NCBI RefSeq assembly: GCF_000787855.1
Contig: NZ_BBPQ01000004.1
Coordinates: forward strand, 1-64,000
DNA from: Streptacidiphilus anmyonensis
GTDB lineage: Bacteria; Actinomycetota; Actinomycetes; Streptomycetales; Streptomycetaceae
Direction of reading: 5' to 3'
DNA length: 64,000 bases
Positions 41,787 through 52,127 of the stretch are shown in pieces (positions within the stretch are counted from its first letter, which is position 1; each line of letters opens with the position of its first letter). Below the pieces are notes generated by a model, which saw only the letters and a program-made list of their open reading frames with translations, did no database searches and was not told where the DNA came from. The translations under genes were made by a program, and so were the position numbers.

Positions 41787-42629
41787 ATGACAGACGCGAT
41801 CGACATCAACGACTTCGTCCACGCGGCGACGGGAGCACGCGTGCGAAGGGTGACCCTGGCGGACGGGAACCACTGGTTCCCAGCAGTGGACGTATGCCGC
41901 GAGCTCGGCTACGCCAACACGACCGACGCCGTGAAAAGACACGTGCCAGAGGGCATGCGACGCATGGCACATCGTCTCGTTCCACGCGAGGGATGGCTCA
42001 TCATCGCAGGTCAGGGGCTTAAGAAGACGAGCGTGATGCTCAGCCTCCAAGGCCTGATCCGCCTGGTCAACGGCTGCACCAAGGACGACGTGGAACCCTT
42101 CAAGAACTGGGTCACCGAAGTCGTCTGCGCGGTCCAGCGGGACGGCGCCTACCGGATCGGCCACGACAGGTCCGCCGTCGTGCTGCCGGGGTCCGTGATG
42201 GACGTCGTCGTCCGGCTGGAGGAGCGCAACCTCCAGCTCGACGCCGAGTTTGCCGCCACGCAGCGTGAGCAACAGCTGTTGCTCCGCGAGCTCGTCGCCG
42301 GGGTGAACCGCATCGCCACGGCGATGGAACGACAGCCCGCGCCGAGCGTGGCATCCCGACGATCCCGACGGACTACCGAACAGATCCTCGCCGAGTGGCG
42401 CGGCAGGCTGACCGTCACCGAGGACGTGTGGTCCGTGGCCGGGTATCTCGTCCCCCTCCTGCTGGCACACGGCGAAGCGGCGCACAGCATCGAGTCGATC
42501 GGGCTGGGCACCGGGCTGACACAGGAGCGCGTCCGGGACTGCCTGCGGTTCCTGCAGAAGCGCGCGTGCATCCGGCAGGTCGGAACCATGACCGACGGAA
42601 CGCCGAGATATCAGCTCAGCCACCGCTAG
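41787..42629 (+). CDS. BRO-N domain protein (phage antirepressor-like)
   Basis: A 280-residue protein. The BRO-N domain (about 10-125: WFPAVDVCRELGYANTTDAV, KRHVPEGMRR, GLIRLVNGC) is a DNA-binding domain typical of phage antirepressors and baculovirus BRO proteins. The middle is a helical segment (about 145-190), and the C-terminal 90 residues look like a winged helix (GLTQERVRDCLRFLQKRACI). No phage genes surround it. Similar single BRO-N genes occur in streptomycetes as host regulators of unknown role. ATG 41787 is preceded by GGGGGTGCGGG. Confidence 0.8.
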   Translation: MTDAIDINDFVHAATGARVRRVTLADGNHWFPAVDVCRELGYANTTDAVKRHVPEGMRRMAHRLVPREGWLIIAGQGLKKTSVMLSLQGLIRLVNGCTKDDVEPFKNWVTEVVCAVQRDGAYRIGHDRSAVVLPGSVMDVVVRLEERNLQLDAEFAATQREQQLLLRELVAGVNRIATAMERQPAPSVASRRSRRTTEQILAEWRGRLTVTEDVWSVAGYLVPLLLAHGEAAHSIESIGLGTGLTQERVRDCLRFLQKRACIRQVGTMTDGTPRYQLSHR

Positions 42630-42671
42630 CCAAAGCCTAGTTTCCCGCTAGGGTTGCCGAATCATTGCAGG

Positions 42672-45600
42672 TCAGCGGCCCGTGATCACTAGTCCGTCCA
42701 TAGGGATCCCCCGCTCCCGCGCCCACAGCTCCCGCAGCGGGCCGTCCACGGCCACCAGGTCGTCCCACGTCCCGCGCTGCACGACCCGCCCGCGGTCCAG
42801 GACCACGATCTCGTCGACCGCCTCCAGGCCGGCCAGGCGGTGGGTGATCAGGACGGTGGCCCGGCCCTCGGTCGCGGCCAGGAGGTCGGCGGTCAGGGCG
42901 TCGGCGGTCGGGAGGTCGAGGTGCTCGGCCGGTTCGTCGAGGACGAGGACGGGGAAGTCGGCCAGCAACGCCCGGGCCAGGGCCAGGCGCTGGCGCTGGC
43001 CGCCGGAGAGGGACGCGCCGTGCTCGCCGACCAACGTGTCGAGGCCGTCGGGCAGGGCGCGGACGAAGTCCGCGAGGCGGGCGGCGTCCAGGGCGGCGAG
43101 GAGGTCCGCGTCGGTGGCCGAGGGGCGGGCGAGACGGAGGTTCTCGCGCAGGTTGCTGTCGAAGACGTGCGCGTCCTGGGCGCAGAGCCCCACCGCGCGG
43201 CGGACGTCGTCGCCCGCGAGGGTGCGGGTGTCGACGCCGGCGAGGGTCACGTTGCCGGAGGCCGGGTCCAGGAAGCGCAGCAGGGCGTGGGCCAGCGTGG
43301 TCTTGCCCGAGCCGCTCGGGCCGACGACCGCGACACGACGCCCGGGGGTGAGGTCCAGGGAGACGCCGCGCAGCGCGGGCTCCGTCCGGCCGGGCCAGAC
43401 GACGGTGAGGTCGCGGACGCGCAGCGGCAACGGCTCGGCCGGAAGCTCGGCGGGCGAGGCCGGCTCGGCGACGGGCTCCGGCGCCTCCGCGAGTTCGGCG
43501 AGGCGTGCCGCCGAGCGCAGCCCGCGCTGACGGGTCTGCGCGGCCGCGGTCAGACCGGTCACGCCCTCGAACGCCGCCAGCGGCGTCAGCAGCAGCACCG
43601 CGAGCCAGACGCCGTGCAGGTGACCGCCTGTCACGGCCGTGATCCCGACCGCCGCGCAGGCGACGGCGGTCAGGCCGGTGAGCGCGGTCGTGAGTCCCGC
43701 GCCGAGGCCCAGGCCCGCCGCCGAGCGGCGCTGCAGCCCGGTGAGTTCGGCGTCGATCGCGCGCAGCGCGCCCAGTCGGGCGGGCAGCGCGCCGCTGACG
43801 GTCAGCTCGGCCGCGCCGTCGAGGAGGCCGACGACCTCGCCGGTCAACCGCCCGCGCGTCTCGGCCTGCGCGCGCTCGGCGCGGATCGACAGCCGCAGGG
43901 CGAGGCGCGGAACCAGCACACCGGCCAGCAGCAGCCCGATCGCCAGCAGCAGCCCGGCCGACGGCAGCAGCCAGGAGACGACGCCGACGGTGACGGCCCC
44001 GGCCAGCGCGGTCGCGGCCAACGGGAGGCGGTAGCGCAGGTAGTGGTCCTGCATCGCGTCGACGTCGGCGACCATGCGCGCCAGCAGGTCCCCGCGGCGG
44101 AACGTCGCCCCCAGACCCGCCGGGGCGAGGCGCGTGAGCCGCGCGTAGACGGCGGTGCGCAGCGTGCCGAGGCTGCGCAGCACGGCGTCGTGGCTGACGA
44201 GCCGCTCGGCGTAGCGGAGCACGGAGCGGCCGATGCCGAAGGTGCGGGTGGCGGTGACGGCGACCATCAGGTAGAGCACCGGCGGCTGCTGCGAGGCCCG
44301 GGAGATCAGCCAACCCGAGGTCCCCATCAGCGCGGTGGCGCAGACCAGCGCGAGCCCGCCGAGGAGGATCGCGAGACCGAGTCGGGGCCTGGGCCACCGC
44401 GACCAGCTCCCGGAGGCCGCGCCCACCGGGGCGAGCGAGGCCGCGTCGGCTGCTTCCGCGTCGAGTACGTCCGCGTCGACTGCGCCCGTCCCGGGTACGT
44501 CCGTGTCGTCGTGGCGGGCCTGCGGGGGCACGACCACCTCGACGCCGTCCGGCGACAGCTCGGCACCGGGCTCGTCCGCGCCCGGCAGGGCCACGCGCCG
44601 GTCGGCGAGGGCCAGCAGCGCGGGCCGGTGCGAGGTGAGGATCACCGTCCGGCCGGCGGCCAGCTCACGGACGGCGTCCACGACCGCCGCCTCGCTCTCG
44701 TTGTCCAGCCCGGCCGTGGGCTCGTCCAGCAGCACCAGCTCACGGTCGGCGAGGAACGCGCGGGCCAGCGCGACGCGGCGGCGCTGTCCGGCCGACAGGC
44801 CCACGCCGGCCTCGCCGATGCGGGTCGACGCGCCCTGCGGCAGCTCGGCGACGAACTCCCATGCCTGCGCGGCGACGAGGGCCTCGCGCAGCTGCGCCTC
44901 CGAGGCGTCCGGACGCGACAGGCGGACGTTGTCGGCGATCGTCCCGGCGAAGAGGTAGGAGTGCTGCGGCACCCAGGCGATCCGCTCGTGGGCGGGCGCG
45001 GCGACGGATCCGCCGACGGGCGGGACGAAACCCAGCAGCGCCGCGAGCAGCGTCGACTTCCCCGCGCCCGACGGGCCGGTGACGGCGACCGTCTCCCCCG
45101 GCGCGACGTGCAGCGAGAAGTCCTCCAGCGCCGCGCGTTCGCGTCCCGCGTAGCGGACCGTCAGCCCCTCGACCCGCACCTCACCGCCCGCGTCCGACGA
45201 CGGCGTAAGGGTGACGGGGGAGTCGGTCACCGGCGTCTCCAGCACGGCGAAGATCTGCTCGGCGGCGGCCAGGCCCTCGACGCTGGCGTGGTAGTGGGTG
45301 CCGACCTGGCGGATCGGCAGGTACGCCTCGGGGGCCAGGACCAGGACGACCAGACCGGTGTAGAGGTCGAGGCCGCCGTCCACCAGCCGCATGCCGATGC
45401 TGACCGCGACCAGCGCGACCGACAGCGTCGACAGCAGCTCCAGCGCGAACGAGGACACGAAGGCGACGCGCAGCGTGCGCAGGGTGGCCCGGCGGTACTG
45501 GTCGGTGATCCGGCGGATCGAGTCGGCCTGGGCCTTGGCCCGGCCGAAGACCTTCAGCGTCGGCAGGCCCGCGACCACGTCGAGGAAGTGGTGCGAGAGC

Positions 45601-46184
45601 CTGCCGAGGGTACGCCACTGACGGTCCATCCGGCTCTGGGTGGCCATCCCGATCAGGATCATGAAGACCGGGATCAGCGGCAGGGTCGCCACGATGATCG
45701 CGGCGGAGACCCAGTCGGCGAGGACGATGCGGGCCAGCACCGCGATCGGCACGATCACCGACAGCGCCAACTGCGGCACGTAGCGGGCGAAGTACTCGTC
45801 CAGCGCGTCGACGCCGCGGGTGGCCAGGGTGACCAGCTCGCCGCTGCGCTGCCGAGCGAGCCAGCCGGGGCCGAGCGCGGCGGCCCGGCTCAGCAGCTGC
45901 TCGCGCAGCTGGGACTTGACCTTCGCCGAGGCCCGGTGGGCGACGGCCTCGGTCGCCCAGGCGACGGCGCCGCGGCCGAGCGAGACCGCCGCCAGCGCGG
46001 CCAGGGGCCCGGCCAGGCGGCCGAGCCCCTCCCCGTGCTGGAAGCAGCCGACCACGATCTGCGCCACCAGCAGCGCCTGCGCGATGACCAGCCCGGCGCC
46101 GAGCGCGCCGAGCGCCACCGAGGCCAGCAGGAACGTCCGGGTCGCTCGGGCGTACCGCAACAGACGCGGGTCGACGGGCTTCAC
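42672..46184 (-). CDS. cydDC: Fused CydD-CydC thiol/heme exporter ATPase
   Basis: An 1170-residue protein joining two complete half-transporters. CydD-like half (about 1-550): six helices, then Walker A GPSGAGKST and LVLLDEPTAGLD. An acidic linker (about 555-600) leads to the CydC-like half with Walker A GPSGSGKTTLAHAL, signature SLSGGQRQRLALARAL and FPVLVLDEP. CydDC exports cysteine/glutathione and is needed to assemble heme into cytochrome bd. Streptomycetes normally have this fusion directly after cydAB. GTG 46184 follows GAGGAGACG. It ends the cyd operon. Confidence 0.93.
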   Translation of the reverse strand: MKPVDPRLLRYARATRTFLLASVALGALGAGLVIAQALLVAQIVVGCFQHGEGLGRLAGPLAALAAVSLGRGAVAWATEAVAHRASAKVKSQLREQLLSRAAALGPGWLARQRSGELVTLATRGVDALDEYFARYVPQLALSVIVPIAVLARIVLADWVSAAIIVATLPLIPVFMILIGMATQSRMDRQWRTLGRLSHHFLDVVAGLPTLKVFGRAKAQADSIRRITDQYRRATLRTLRVAFVSSFALELLSTLSVALVAVSIGMRLVDGGLDLYTGLVVLVLAPEAYLPIRQVGTHYHASVEGLAAAEQIFAVLETPVTDSPVTLTPSSDAGGEVRVEGLTVRYAGRERAALEDFSLHVAPGETVAVTGPSGAGKSTLLAALLGFVPPVGGSVAAPAHERIAWVPQHSYLFAGTIADNVRLSRPDASEAQLREALVAAQAWEFVAELPQGASTRIGEAGVGLSAGQRRRVALARAFLADRELVLLDEPTAGLDNESEAAVVDAVRELAAGRTVILTSHRPALLALADRRVALPGADEPGAELSPDGVEVVVPPQARHDDTDVPGTGAVDADVLDAEAADAASLAPVGAASGSWSRWPRPRLGLAILLGGLALVCATALMGTSGWLISRASQQPPVLYLMVAVTATRTFGIGRSVLRYAERLVSHDAVLRSLGTLRTAVYARLTRLAPAGLGATFRRGDLLARMVADVDAMQDHYLRYRLPLAATALAGAVTVGVVSWLLPSAGLLLAIGLLLAGVLVPRLALRLSIRAERAQAETRGRLTGEVVGLLDGAAELTVSGALPARLGALRAIDAELTGLQRRSAAGLGLGAGLTTALTGLTAVACAAVGITAVTGGHLHGVWLAVLLLTPLAAFEGVTGLTAAAQTRQRGLRSAARLAELAEAPEPVAEPASPAELPAEPLPLRVRDLTVVWPGRTEPALRGVSLDLTPGRRVAVVGPSGSGKTTLAHALLRFLDPASGNVTLAGVDTRTLAGDDVRRAVGLCAQDAHVFDSNLRENLRLARPSATDADLLAALDAARLADFVRALPDGLDTLVGEHGASLSGGQRQRLALARALLADFPVLVLDEPAEHLDLPTADALTADLLAATEGRATVLITHRLAGLEAVDEIVVLDRGRVVQRGTWDDLVAVDGPLRELWARERGIPMDGLVITGR

Positions 46185-46258
46185 TTTCGTCTCCTCCGGC
46201 GGATCGGACGGGGTCGGGCGGGTCGGGCGGGTCAGACAGATCGGGCGGACCCGGGCGG

Positions 46259-47254
<996 letters not shown>

Positions 47255-47267
47255 GGCGTCCGTCTCC

Positions 47268-48809
47268 TCAGTACGCGAAGGCGAAGGGCTTGTCGGCGTC
47301 CTCGGACCCCGCCGGGGGACCGCCGAGCGTCGGGTTCCGGCGCGGCGGCTCCTCGTCCGTCGGGCCGGCCTTGGCGTACTTGACCATCAGCTTGACCTCG
47401 ATGACGGCGAGCGCGCCGTAGAGCAGGGTGAGGACGATGAGCGAGGTCCACTGCTCGCCTATGGAGACGCCGGGGGAGACCGCGTCGGCGGTGGTCATCA
47501 GCCCGTAGACGACCCACGGCTGGCGGCCCATCTCGGTGAAGATCCAGCCCCAGGAGCAGGCGACCAGCGGGAAGGCGAGCGTCCAGATCGCGCCCCGCCA
47601 GGCCCACTTGGTCAGCGTCGGGCCGAGCTCCCTGGTCCTGGTCAGCATGAACAGCGGCACCTCGTCGCCGGCCCGCCGGAACTCGGGTGCGAGCCAGAAG
47701 CGGCGGCGGGTCAGCCAGAGGCCGACGGCGGCGATCACGAAGGACGTCATGCCGAAGCCGATCATCCAGCGGAACGCCCAGAAGGTGGTGGGGATGTTCG
47801 GCTCGTAGTTCGGCGCCTTGTCGCCGAACTTGGCCTTCTCCGCGGCGTTGGTGTTGTTGATGCCGGGCACCGGGGAGGTGAAGTCGCCCTTGGCCAGGAA
47901 GGAGAGCAGGCCCGGGACCGTGATCTCGACGGTGTTGTGCCCCCTGGCGACGTCGCCGTAGGCGAACACCGAGAAGGGAGCGGGGGATTCGGTGTCCCAC
48001 AGGGCCTCGGCGGCGGCCATCTTCATCGGCTGCTGCTCGAACATGACCTTGCCGAGCGCGTCGCCGCTGATCGCGGTGCCGAGGCCGGCCAGCAGGCAGA
48101 CCACCAGACCGAGCCGGAGCGAGGTCTTCATCGAAGCGATCTTCACCGGCTCGCGGTCCTCCGCGGCCTGGCGCGACGCCTTGCGCAGCTGGTAGGACGC
48201 GATGCCGATGAGGAACGCGCCGCCGACCAGGAACGCCGCGGTGATGGTGTGGAAGACGACGACCAGGGTGGTGTTCTGGAAGAGCACCTTGGGGAAGTCG
48301 GTGAGCTGGGCGCGCCCGTTCTTCAGCTCGTAGCCGACCGGGTGCTGCATCCAGGAGTTGGCCGCCAGGATGAAGTACGCGGACAGCGTCGTGCCGATGG
48401 CGACCATCCAGATCGACGCCAGGTGCAGCTTCTTGGGCAGCCGGTCCCAGCCGAAGATCCACAGTCCGATGAAGGTGGACTCGAAGAAGAAGGCGATCAG
48501 CGCCTCGAAGGCGAGCGGGGCGCCGAAGATGTCACCGACGAAGCGGGAGTAGTTCGACCAGCTCATGCCGAACTGGAACTCCTGGACGATGCCGGTGACG
48601 ACGCCCATCGCCATGTTGATCAGGAACAGCTTGCCCCAGAACTTCGTGGCCTTGAAGTACTTCTCCCGGCCTGTCCGCACCCAGGCCGTCTGCAGGCCGG
48701 CGACGAACGCGGACAGGGAGATCGTCAGGGGCACGAAGAGGAAGTGGTAGACGGTGGTGATGCCGAACTGCCATCGCGCCATCGTCTCGTGAGCGAGCGC
48801 GAGCTCCAC
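47268..48809 (-). CDS. cydA: Cytochrome bd oxidase subunit I
   Basis: A 513-residue heme-carrying subunit. ARWQFGITTVYHFLFVPLT (heme b595 His), VVVFHTITAAF (heme b558 His) and the Q-loop QPMKMAAAEALW with Lys and Glu for quinol are all present, as is GRQPWVVYG. The Q-loop is short, as in actinobacteria. I choose GTG 48809 because AGGAGGA sits 5 bases upstream and the family begins with this sequence. An in-frame ATG at 48875 would add 22 residues (MSHTSATKSALMDRMAADEE...). The operator-like dyads upstream suggest redox control. Confidence 0.95.
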   Translation of the reverse strand: MELALAHETMARWQFGITTVYHFLFVPLTISLSAFVAGLQTAWVRTGREKYFKATKFWGKLFLINMAMGVVTGIVQEFQFGMSWSNYSRFVGDIFGAPLAFEALIAFFFESTFIGLWIFGWDRLPKKLHLASIWMVAIGTTLSAYFILAANSWMQHPVGYELKNGRAQLTDFPKVLFQNTTLVVVFHTITAAFLVGGAFLIGIASYQLRKASRQAAEDREPVKIASMKTSLRLGLVVCLLAGLGTAISGDALGKVMFEQQPMKMAAAEALWDTESPAPFSVFAYGDVARGHNTVEITVPGLLSFLAKGDFTSPVPGINNTNAAEKAKFGDKAPNYEPNIPTTFWAFRWMIGFGMTSFVIAAVGLWLTRRRFWLAPEFRRAGDEVPLFMLTRTRELGPTLTKWAWRGAIWTLAFPLVACSWGWIFTEMGRQPWVVYGLMTTADAVSPGVSIGEQWTSLIVLTLLYGALAVIEVKLMVKYAKAGPTDEEPPRRNPTLGGPPAGSEDADKPFAFAY

Positions 48810-48904
48810 TGGGTCCTCCTCATCGGCGGCCATTCGGTCCATCAACGCACTTTTTGTCGCACTTGTGTGGGACATGCGAGTTGAACACGAAATGATCGTG
48901 CGCT

Positions 48905-48920
48905 TGTGAACGTGAACACG
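48905..48920. promoter_or_regulatory. Candidate Rex operator upstream of cydA
   Basis: On the minus strand CGTGTTCACGTTCACA matches 12 of 16 bases of the Streptomyces Rex site TGTGAACGCGTTCACA, about 95 bases before the cydA start. Nearby are TTGTGA/TCACAA (48904-48927) and CACGA/TCGTG dyads. Rex represses cydABCD in S. coelicolor when NADH is low. The rest of the gap 48810-49171 holds the hairpin at 49121. Confidence 0.5.
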
Positions 48921-49120
48921 ATCACAAGCTAATTATCACCATGTCGTTCCGGAGAGACTGACAGGGGGGTGGGGTGCCTCGACAGCGCCGTCACGCACAG
49001 TCTGACCAGCACTGATCGACAGTTCGTCGATTGCCGCGAGGCCCGTCTCAGACGGGTGTCGGGTGGTGGGCGTGGCGCGCGTCACGTAGGCCGACCGAGT
49101 GATCACGAGCACACCGGAAC

Positions 49121-49164
49121 GCGTGTGCCTGGGTCCCGCGAGCTCGCGGGACCCGGGCACACGC
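49121..49164. terminator. 44-bp palindrome, terminator of the two-component operon
   Basis: The 22-base arms 49121-49142 and 49143-49164 are complementary except for one T-G wobble. It lies 8 bases past the kinase stop (49172) on the minus strand. It should end the six-gene operon and insulate cydA. Confidence 0.82.
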
Positions 49165-49171
49165 GCGGAGG

Positions 49172-50707
49172 TCAGGCGCTCGGCAGGGCCGCGCCCGGCA
49201 GACCGGCGCCCGGCAGGAAGATCCGGAAGACCGCGCCGGCGCCCGACGTGGTCTCCAACTCGACCCGGCCGCCGTGGGCCTGGGTCAGCGCGGAGACGAT
49301 GGCGAGGCCCAGCCCCGCTCCCCCGCCGTCGCGTCGGCTGCGCGAGGCGTCGACGCGGTAGAAGCGCTCGAACACCCGGGCCGCCTGCTCCGGGGTCAGC
49401 CCCGGGCCCTGGTCGGCGACCTCGATCACGCCCTCGCCGTTCACGGTGCTCACGCCGATCCGCACCGGGGTGCCGACAGGGGTGTGCTTGACCGCGTTGC
49501 CGACCAGGTTGGTCACCACCTGGCGCAGCCGCGCCTCGTCGCCCAGGACCAGCGCCGCACCCGGCGTCGCCGCCCCGACCGCGCCGGTCAGGCTGACCGC
49601 GCGGGTCGGATCGAGCGCGGTGGTGTCGTGCAGCGCGTCCGCCGCGAGCGTGCGCAGATCCATCGGCGCGAGCTGCAACGGCCGTTGCTCGTCGAGCCGG
49701 GCCAGCGTCAGCAGGTCCTCGACCAGGCCGCTCATCCGCACCGCCTCGCTCTCGATGCGGCTCATCGTGCGCTTGACGTCGGCCTCGTCCGGCAGCGCGC
49801 CCATCCGGTAGAGCTCGGCGAAGCCGCGGATGCCGGACAGCGGCGTACGCAGCTCGTGGCTGGCGTCGGCGACGAAGGCGCGCATCCGCTCCTCGGAGCG
49901 GGTCCGCGCGGCGAAGCCCGCCTCGATCTGCTCCAGCATCGAGTTGAGCGAACGCGCGAGGCTGCCGACCTCCGTGCGCGGATCCGTCTCGGCGTCCGGC
50001 ACCCGGTGCGTGGGCGGCTGCCCGGCCGCGGTCTGCTCCGCGATCTGGTGCGCGGCCTGCTCGATCCGCCGCAGCGGACCGAGCCCGGCCCGCACCGCGA
50101 AGAACCCCGCGACGGCCAGGACCAGCAGCACGCCGCCGCCGATCGCGAGGAACCCGTTGTTCAGCTTGGCCAGCATCGCGTCGGTGTCGTCGAGCGACGC
50201 CGCCACGACCACCCCCGCGCCCGACTGCCCCGAGCGCGGCAGGATCAGCACCCGCCAGCTCCCGCCGCCGTGGTCGGCCGGCACCGTGAAGGCGTGGCCC
50301 ATCCGCGCCGCCAGCTGGTTCGCGTCCAGCACAGGGAACTTCGGCAGCGGATCGCCCTGCTCGACCGGCTGGGTGAGCAGCGCGCTGTAGTGCCCGTCGG
50401 CGTCGATGTCCGTGACCACGTACTGACTGGGCAGCCAGTTCCGCGGGCGGCCGCCGCCGGTGGTCGGCAGCGGGCGCTTGACCGGGTCCGCGACGCGGAA
50501 GACGGCGGTGTCGCCGAAGCGGTGCAACTGGGTGTCGACCCGCTGCACGAGCTCGTTGCGGACGCTGCCGAGAACCAGGGTGTCGCTCACCACCAGCCCG
50601 AGCGCGACCAGCGCGATCGCGAGGGCGAGCAGCCGCACGCGCAGCGAGAAGCGGCCACGGACCTTCGGCTGCACCGCCCAACGGCGCAGGGACCTGCGGA
50701 GACGCAC
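49172..50707 (-). CDS. HAMP-domain sensor histidine kinase
   Basis: A 511-residue membrane kinase. Helix 1 (about 25-47), an outer sensor domain (about 48-160), helix 2 (about 165-185) and HAMP (about 186-255) are followed by HisKA with His in SHELRTPLSGIRGF. The ATPase has NLVGNAVKHTP, DQGPGL and GGAGLGLAI. It begins with GTG 50707, 4 bases after its response regulator, so they form one two-component system. This probably tunes the MacAB-like exporter genes at the front of the same operon; the stimulus may be an envelope or antibiotic stress (inference). Confidence 0.92.
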   Translation of the reverse strand: MRLRRSLRRWAVQPKVRGRFSLRVRLLALAIALVALGLVVSDTLVLGSVRNELVQRVDTQLHRFGDTAVFRVADPVKRPLPTTGGGRPRNWLPSQYVVTDIDADGHYSALLTQPVEQGDPLPKFPVLDANQLAARMGHAFTVPADHGGGSWRVLILPRSGQSGAGVVVAASLDDTDAMLAKLNNGFLAIGGGVLLVLAVAGFFAVRAGLGPLRRIEQAAHQIAEQTAAGQPPTHRVPDAETDPRTEVGSLARSLNSMLEQIEAGFAARTRSEERMRAFVADASHELRTPLSGIRGFAELYRMGALPDEADVKRTMSRIESEAVRMSGLVEDLLTLARLDEQRPLQLAPMDLRTLAADALHDTTALDPTRAVSLTGAVGAATPGAALVLGDEARLRQVVTNLVGNAVKHTPVGTPVRIGVSTVNGEGVIEVADQGPGLTPEQAARVFERFYRVDASRSRRDGGGAGLGLAIVSALTQAHGGRVELETTSGAGAVFRIFLPGAGLPGAALPSA

Positions 50708-50711
50708 CTGA

Positions 50712-51419
50712 TCACGCAGCCGGTCGGCGCAGGACGTAACCGACCCCGCGCACCGTGTGGATCAGCTTCGGCGTGCCGTCCGCGCCCGAGTCCATCTTGC
50801 GGCGCAGGTACGAGATGTAGGACTCGACGATGCTGAGGTCGCCGCCGAAGTCGTAGGCCCAGACGTGGTCGAGGATCTGCATCTTGGAGACCACCCGGCC
50901 GGTGTTCGTCATCAGGTACTCGAGCAGCTTGAACTCGGTCGGGGAGAGCGAGACCGGCCGCCCGGCCCGATGCACCTGGTGACCGACGAGGTCCAGCTCC
51001 AGATCGGCGACGACGAGTCGGCCGTCGTCGGCCGGACCGCCGGTGCGGCGGAGGATCGCCCGGATCCGGGCGATCAGCTCCTCCAGGCTGAACGGCTTGG
51101 TGACGTAGTCGTCGCCGCCCGCGGTCAGGCCGCTGATCTTGTCCTCCACCCCGTCCTTGGCGGTGAGGAAGATCACCGGGATCTTGTCCCGGTCGCTGTC
51201 GTCCCGCAGCCGCTTCACCAGGGCGAAGCCGTCGACGTCGGGCAGCATCACGTCCAGCACCACCAGGTCCGGGCGGGACCGCTGCACGGATGCGACGGCC
51301 TCGGCCCCGGTCGCCGCGGAGGCGACCCGGAAACCGGCGAAGCGGAGTGACGCGGAGAGCAGCTCGCGGATGTTCGGCTCGTCGTCCACGACGAGCAGGC
51401 TGGCCTCGGCGGTGTCCAT
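50712..51419 (-). CDS. OmpR/PhoB-family response regulator
   Basis: A 235-residue regulator. The receiver has acidic residues VDDEPN, phospho-acceptor Asp56 (VVLDVMLP), Thr in FLTAKD and Lys in VTKPF. The winged-helix output has LSPTEFKLLEYL and HTVRGVGYVLR. The start ATG 51419 is in front of this receiver; the frame is open much further upstream, but that part has no protein-like sequence. A 110-base gap separates it from the DUF5666 protein. Confidence 0.93.
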   Translation of the reverse strand: MDTAEASLLVVDDEPNIRELLSASLRFAGFRVASAATGAEAVASVQRSRPDLVVLDVMLPDVDGFALVKRLRDDSDRDKIPVIFLTAKDGVEDKISGLTAGGDDYVTKPFSLEELIARIRAILRRTGGPADDGRLVVADLELDLVGHQVHRAGRPVSLSPTEFKLLEYLMTNTGRVVSKMQILDHVWAYDFGGDLSIVESYISYLRRKMDSGADGTPKLIHTVRGVGYVLRRPAA

Positions 51420-51529
51420 GGGCGCCCCCGGTGGTTGCAGGTCTGGCAGGGTCGAACGTGCCGATGTCGACGGCAGCGGCAGGCTAGCGGCCGTTGATGA
51501 GGAGTTCATGAGTGAATCCTGTGGACGGC

Positions 51530-52102
51530 TCAGCCGCCCACCTGCGTCACGGTGCTCGCCGCCACGTCGCCGCTTGCGTCGGCGGTGCCGCGCACGGTGA
51601 CCGTCGAACCGGGCTTGAGCTGGCTGACCTTGCCGGACTGGGCGATGCTCACCTTCGTCGAACCGCCGGTGGTGACCTTGACGATGTTGCCGGTGGCGTC
51701 GGTGACGTAGATGGTCGAGCCGTCGACGAGCTTCACCGTGCCGGTGGTCGCGCCACCGCCCCCGGCGCCGCCGCCGAAGCCGCCCCCGCCGAACCCGCCG
51801 CCGCCGAAGCCGGAGGCGCCCGCGGTGCCGCCCGCGCCGCCCGTCCCGGTGCGGCCGGTCCCGCCGAAGGTGCGGCCGGCGGCCCCGAACGGGGAGGCGG
51901 GCGTCTGGTTCTTCTCCACCAGCACGCCGCCGACGAAGCCGGCGCCCGCGACCAGGCCGCCGACCAGCAGCATCGTCAGCCACGGCAGCTTGCGGCGCGG
52001 GGGCGCCGCCAGCTCCGCGGTGATGTCCAGGGCGTCCGGCGGCTCCGCGAGGATGTCCTCCGGCGATTCCACCGCCTCGGCCTGAGCCAGTTCGAGGTCC
52101 AT
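51530..52102 (-). CDS. DUF5666-like membrane-anchored protein with Gly-Phe repeats
   Basis: A 190-residue protein. The acidic cytoplasmic N-terminus and PPRRKLPW precede a membrane helix (about 42-62). A linker of GFGGGG repeats (about 95-120) leads to a DUF5666/OB-like beta domain (TGTVKLVDGSTIYVTDATGN, QLKPGSTVTVRGTAD). Function unknown; DUF5666 domains often accompany MacA-like exporters in actinomycetes. ATG 52102 has an ideal AGGAGG site (GGAGGAAACC) directly upstream, inside the end of the permease gene region. Confidence 0.78.
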   Translation of the reverse strand: MDLELAQAEAVESPEDILAEPPDALDITAELAAPPRRKLPWLTMLLVGGLVAGAGFVGGVLVEKNQTPASPFGAAGRTFGGTGRTGTGGAGGTAGASGFGGGGFGGGGFGGGAGGGGATTGTVKLVDGSTIYVTDATGNIVKVTTGGSTKVSIAQSGKVSQLKPGSTVTVRGTADASGDVAASTVTQVGG

Positions 52103-52127
52103 GGTTTCCTCCTGGGTCGGGAAAAGA

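Noticed and set aside
48810-48875. A 22-residue N-terminal extension of CydA from ATG 48875
   Set aside because: The family begins at the internal GTG, which has a strong AGGAGGA site; the extension would be unusual.
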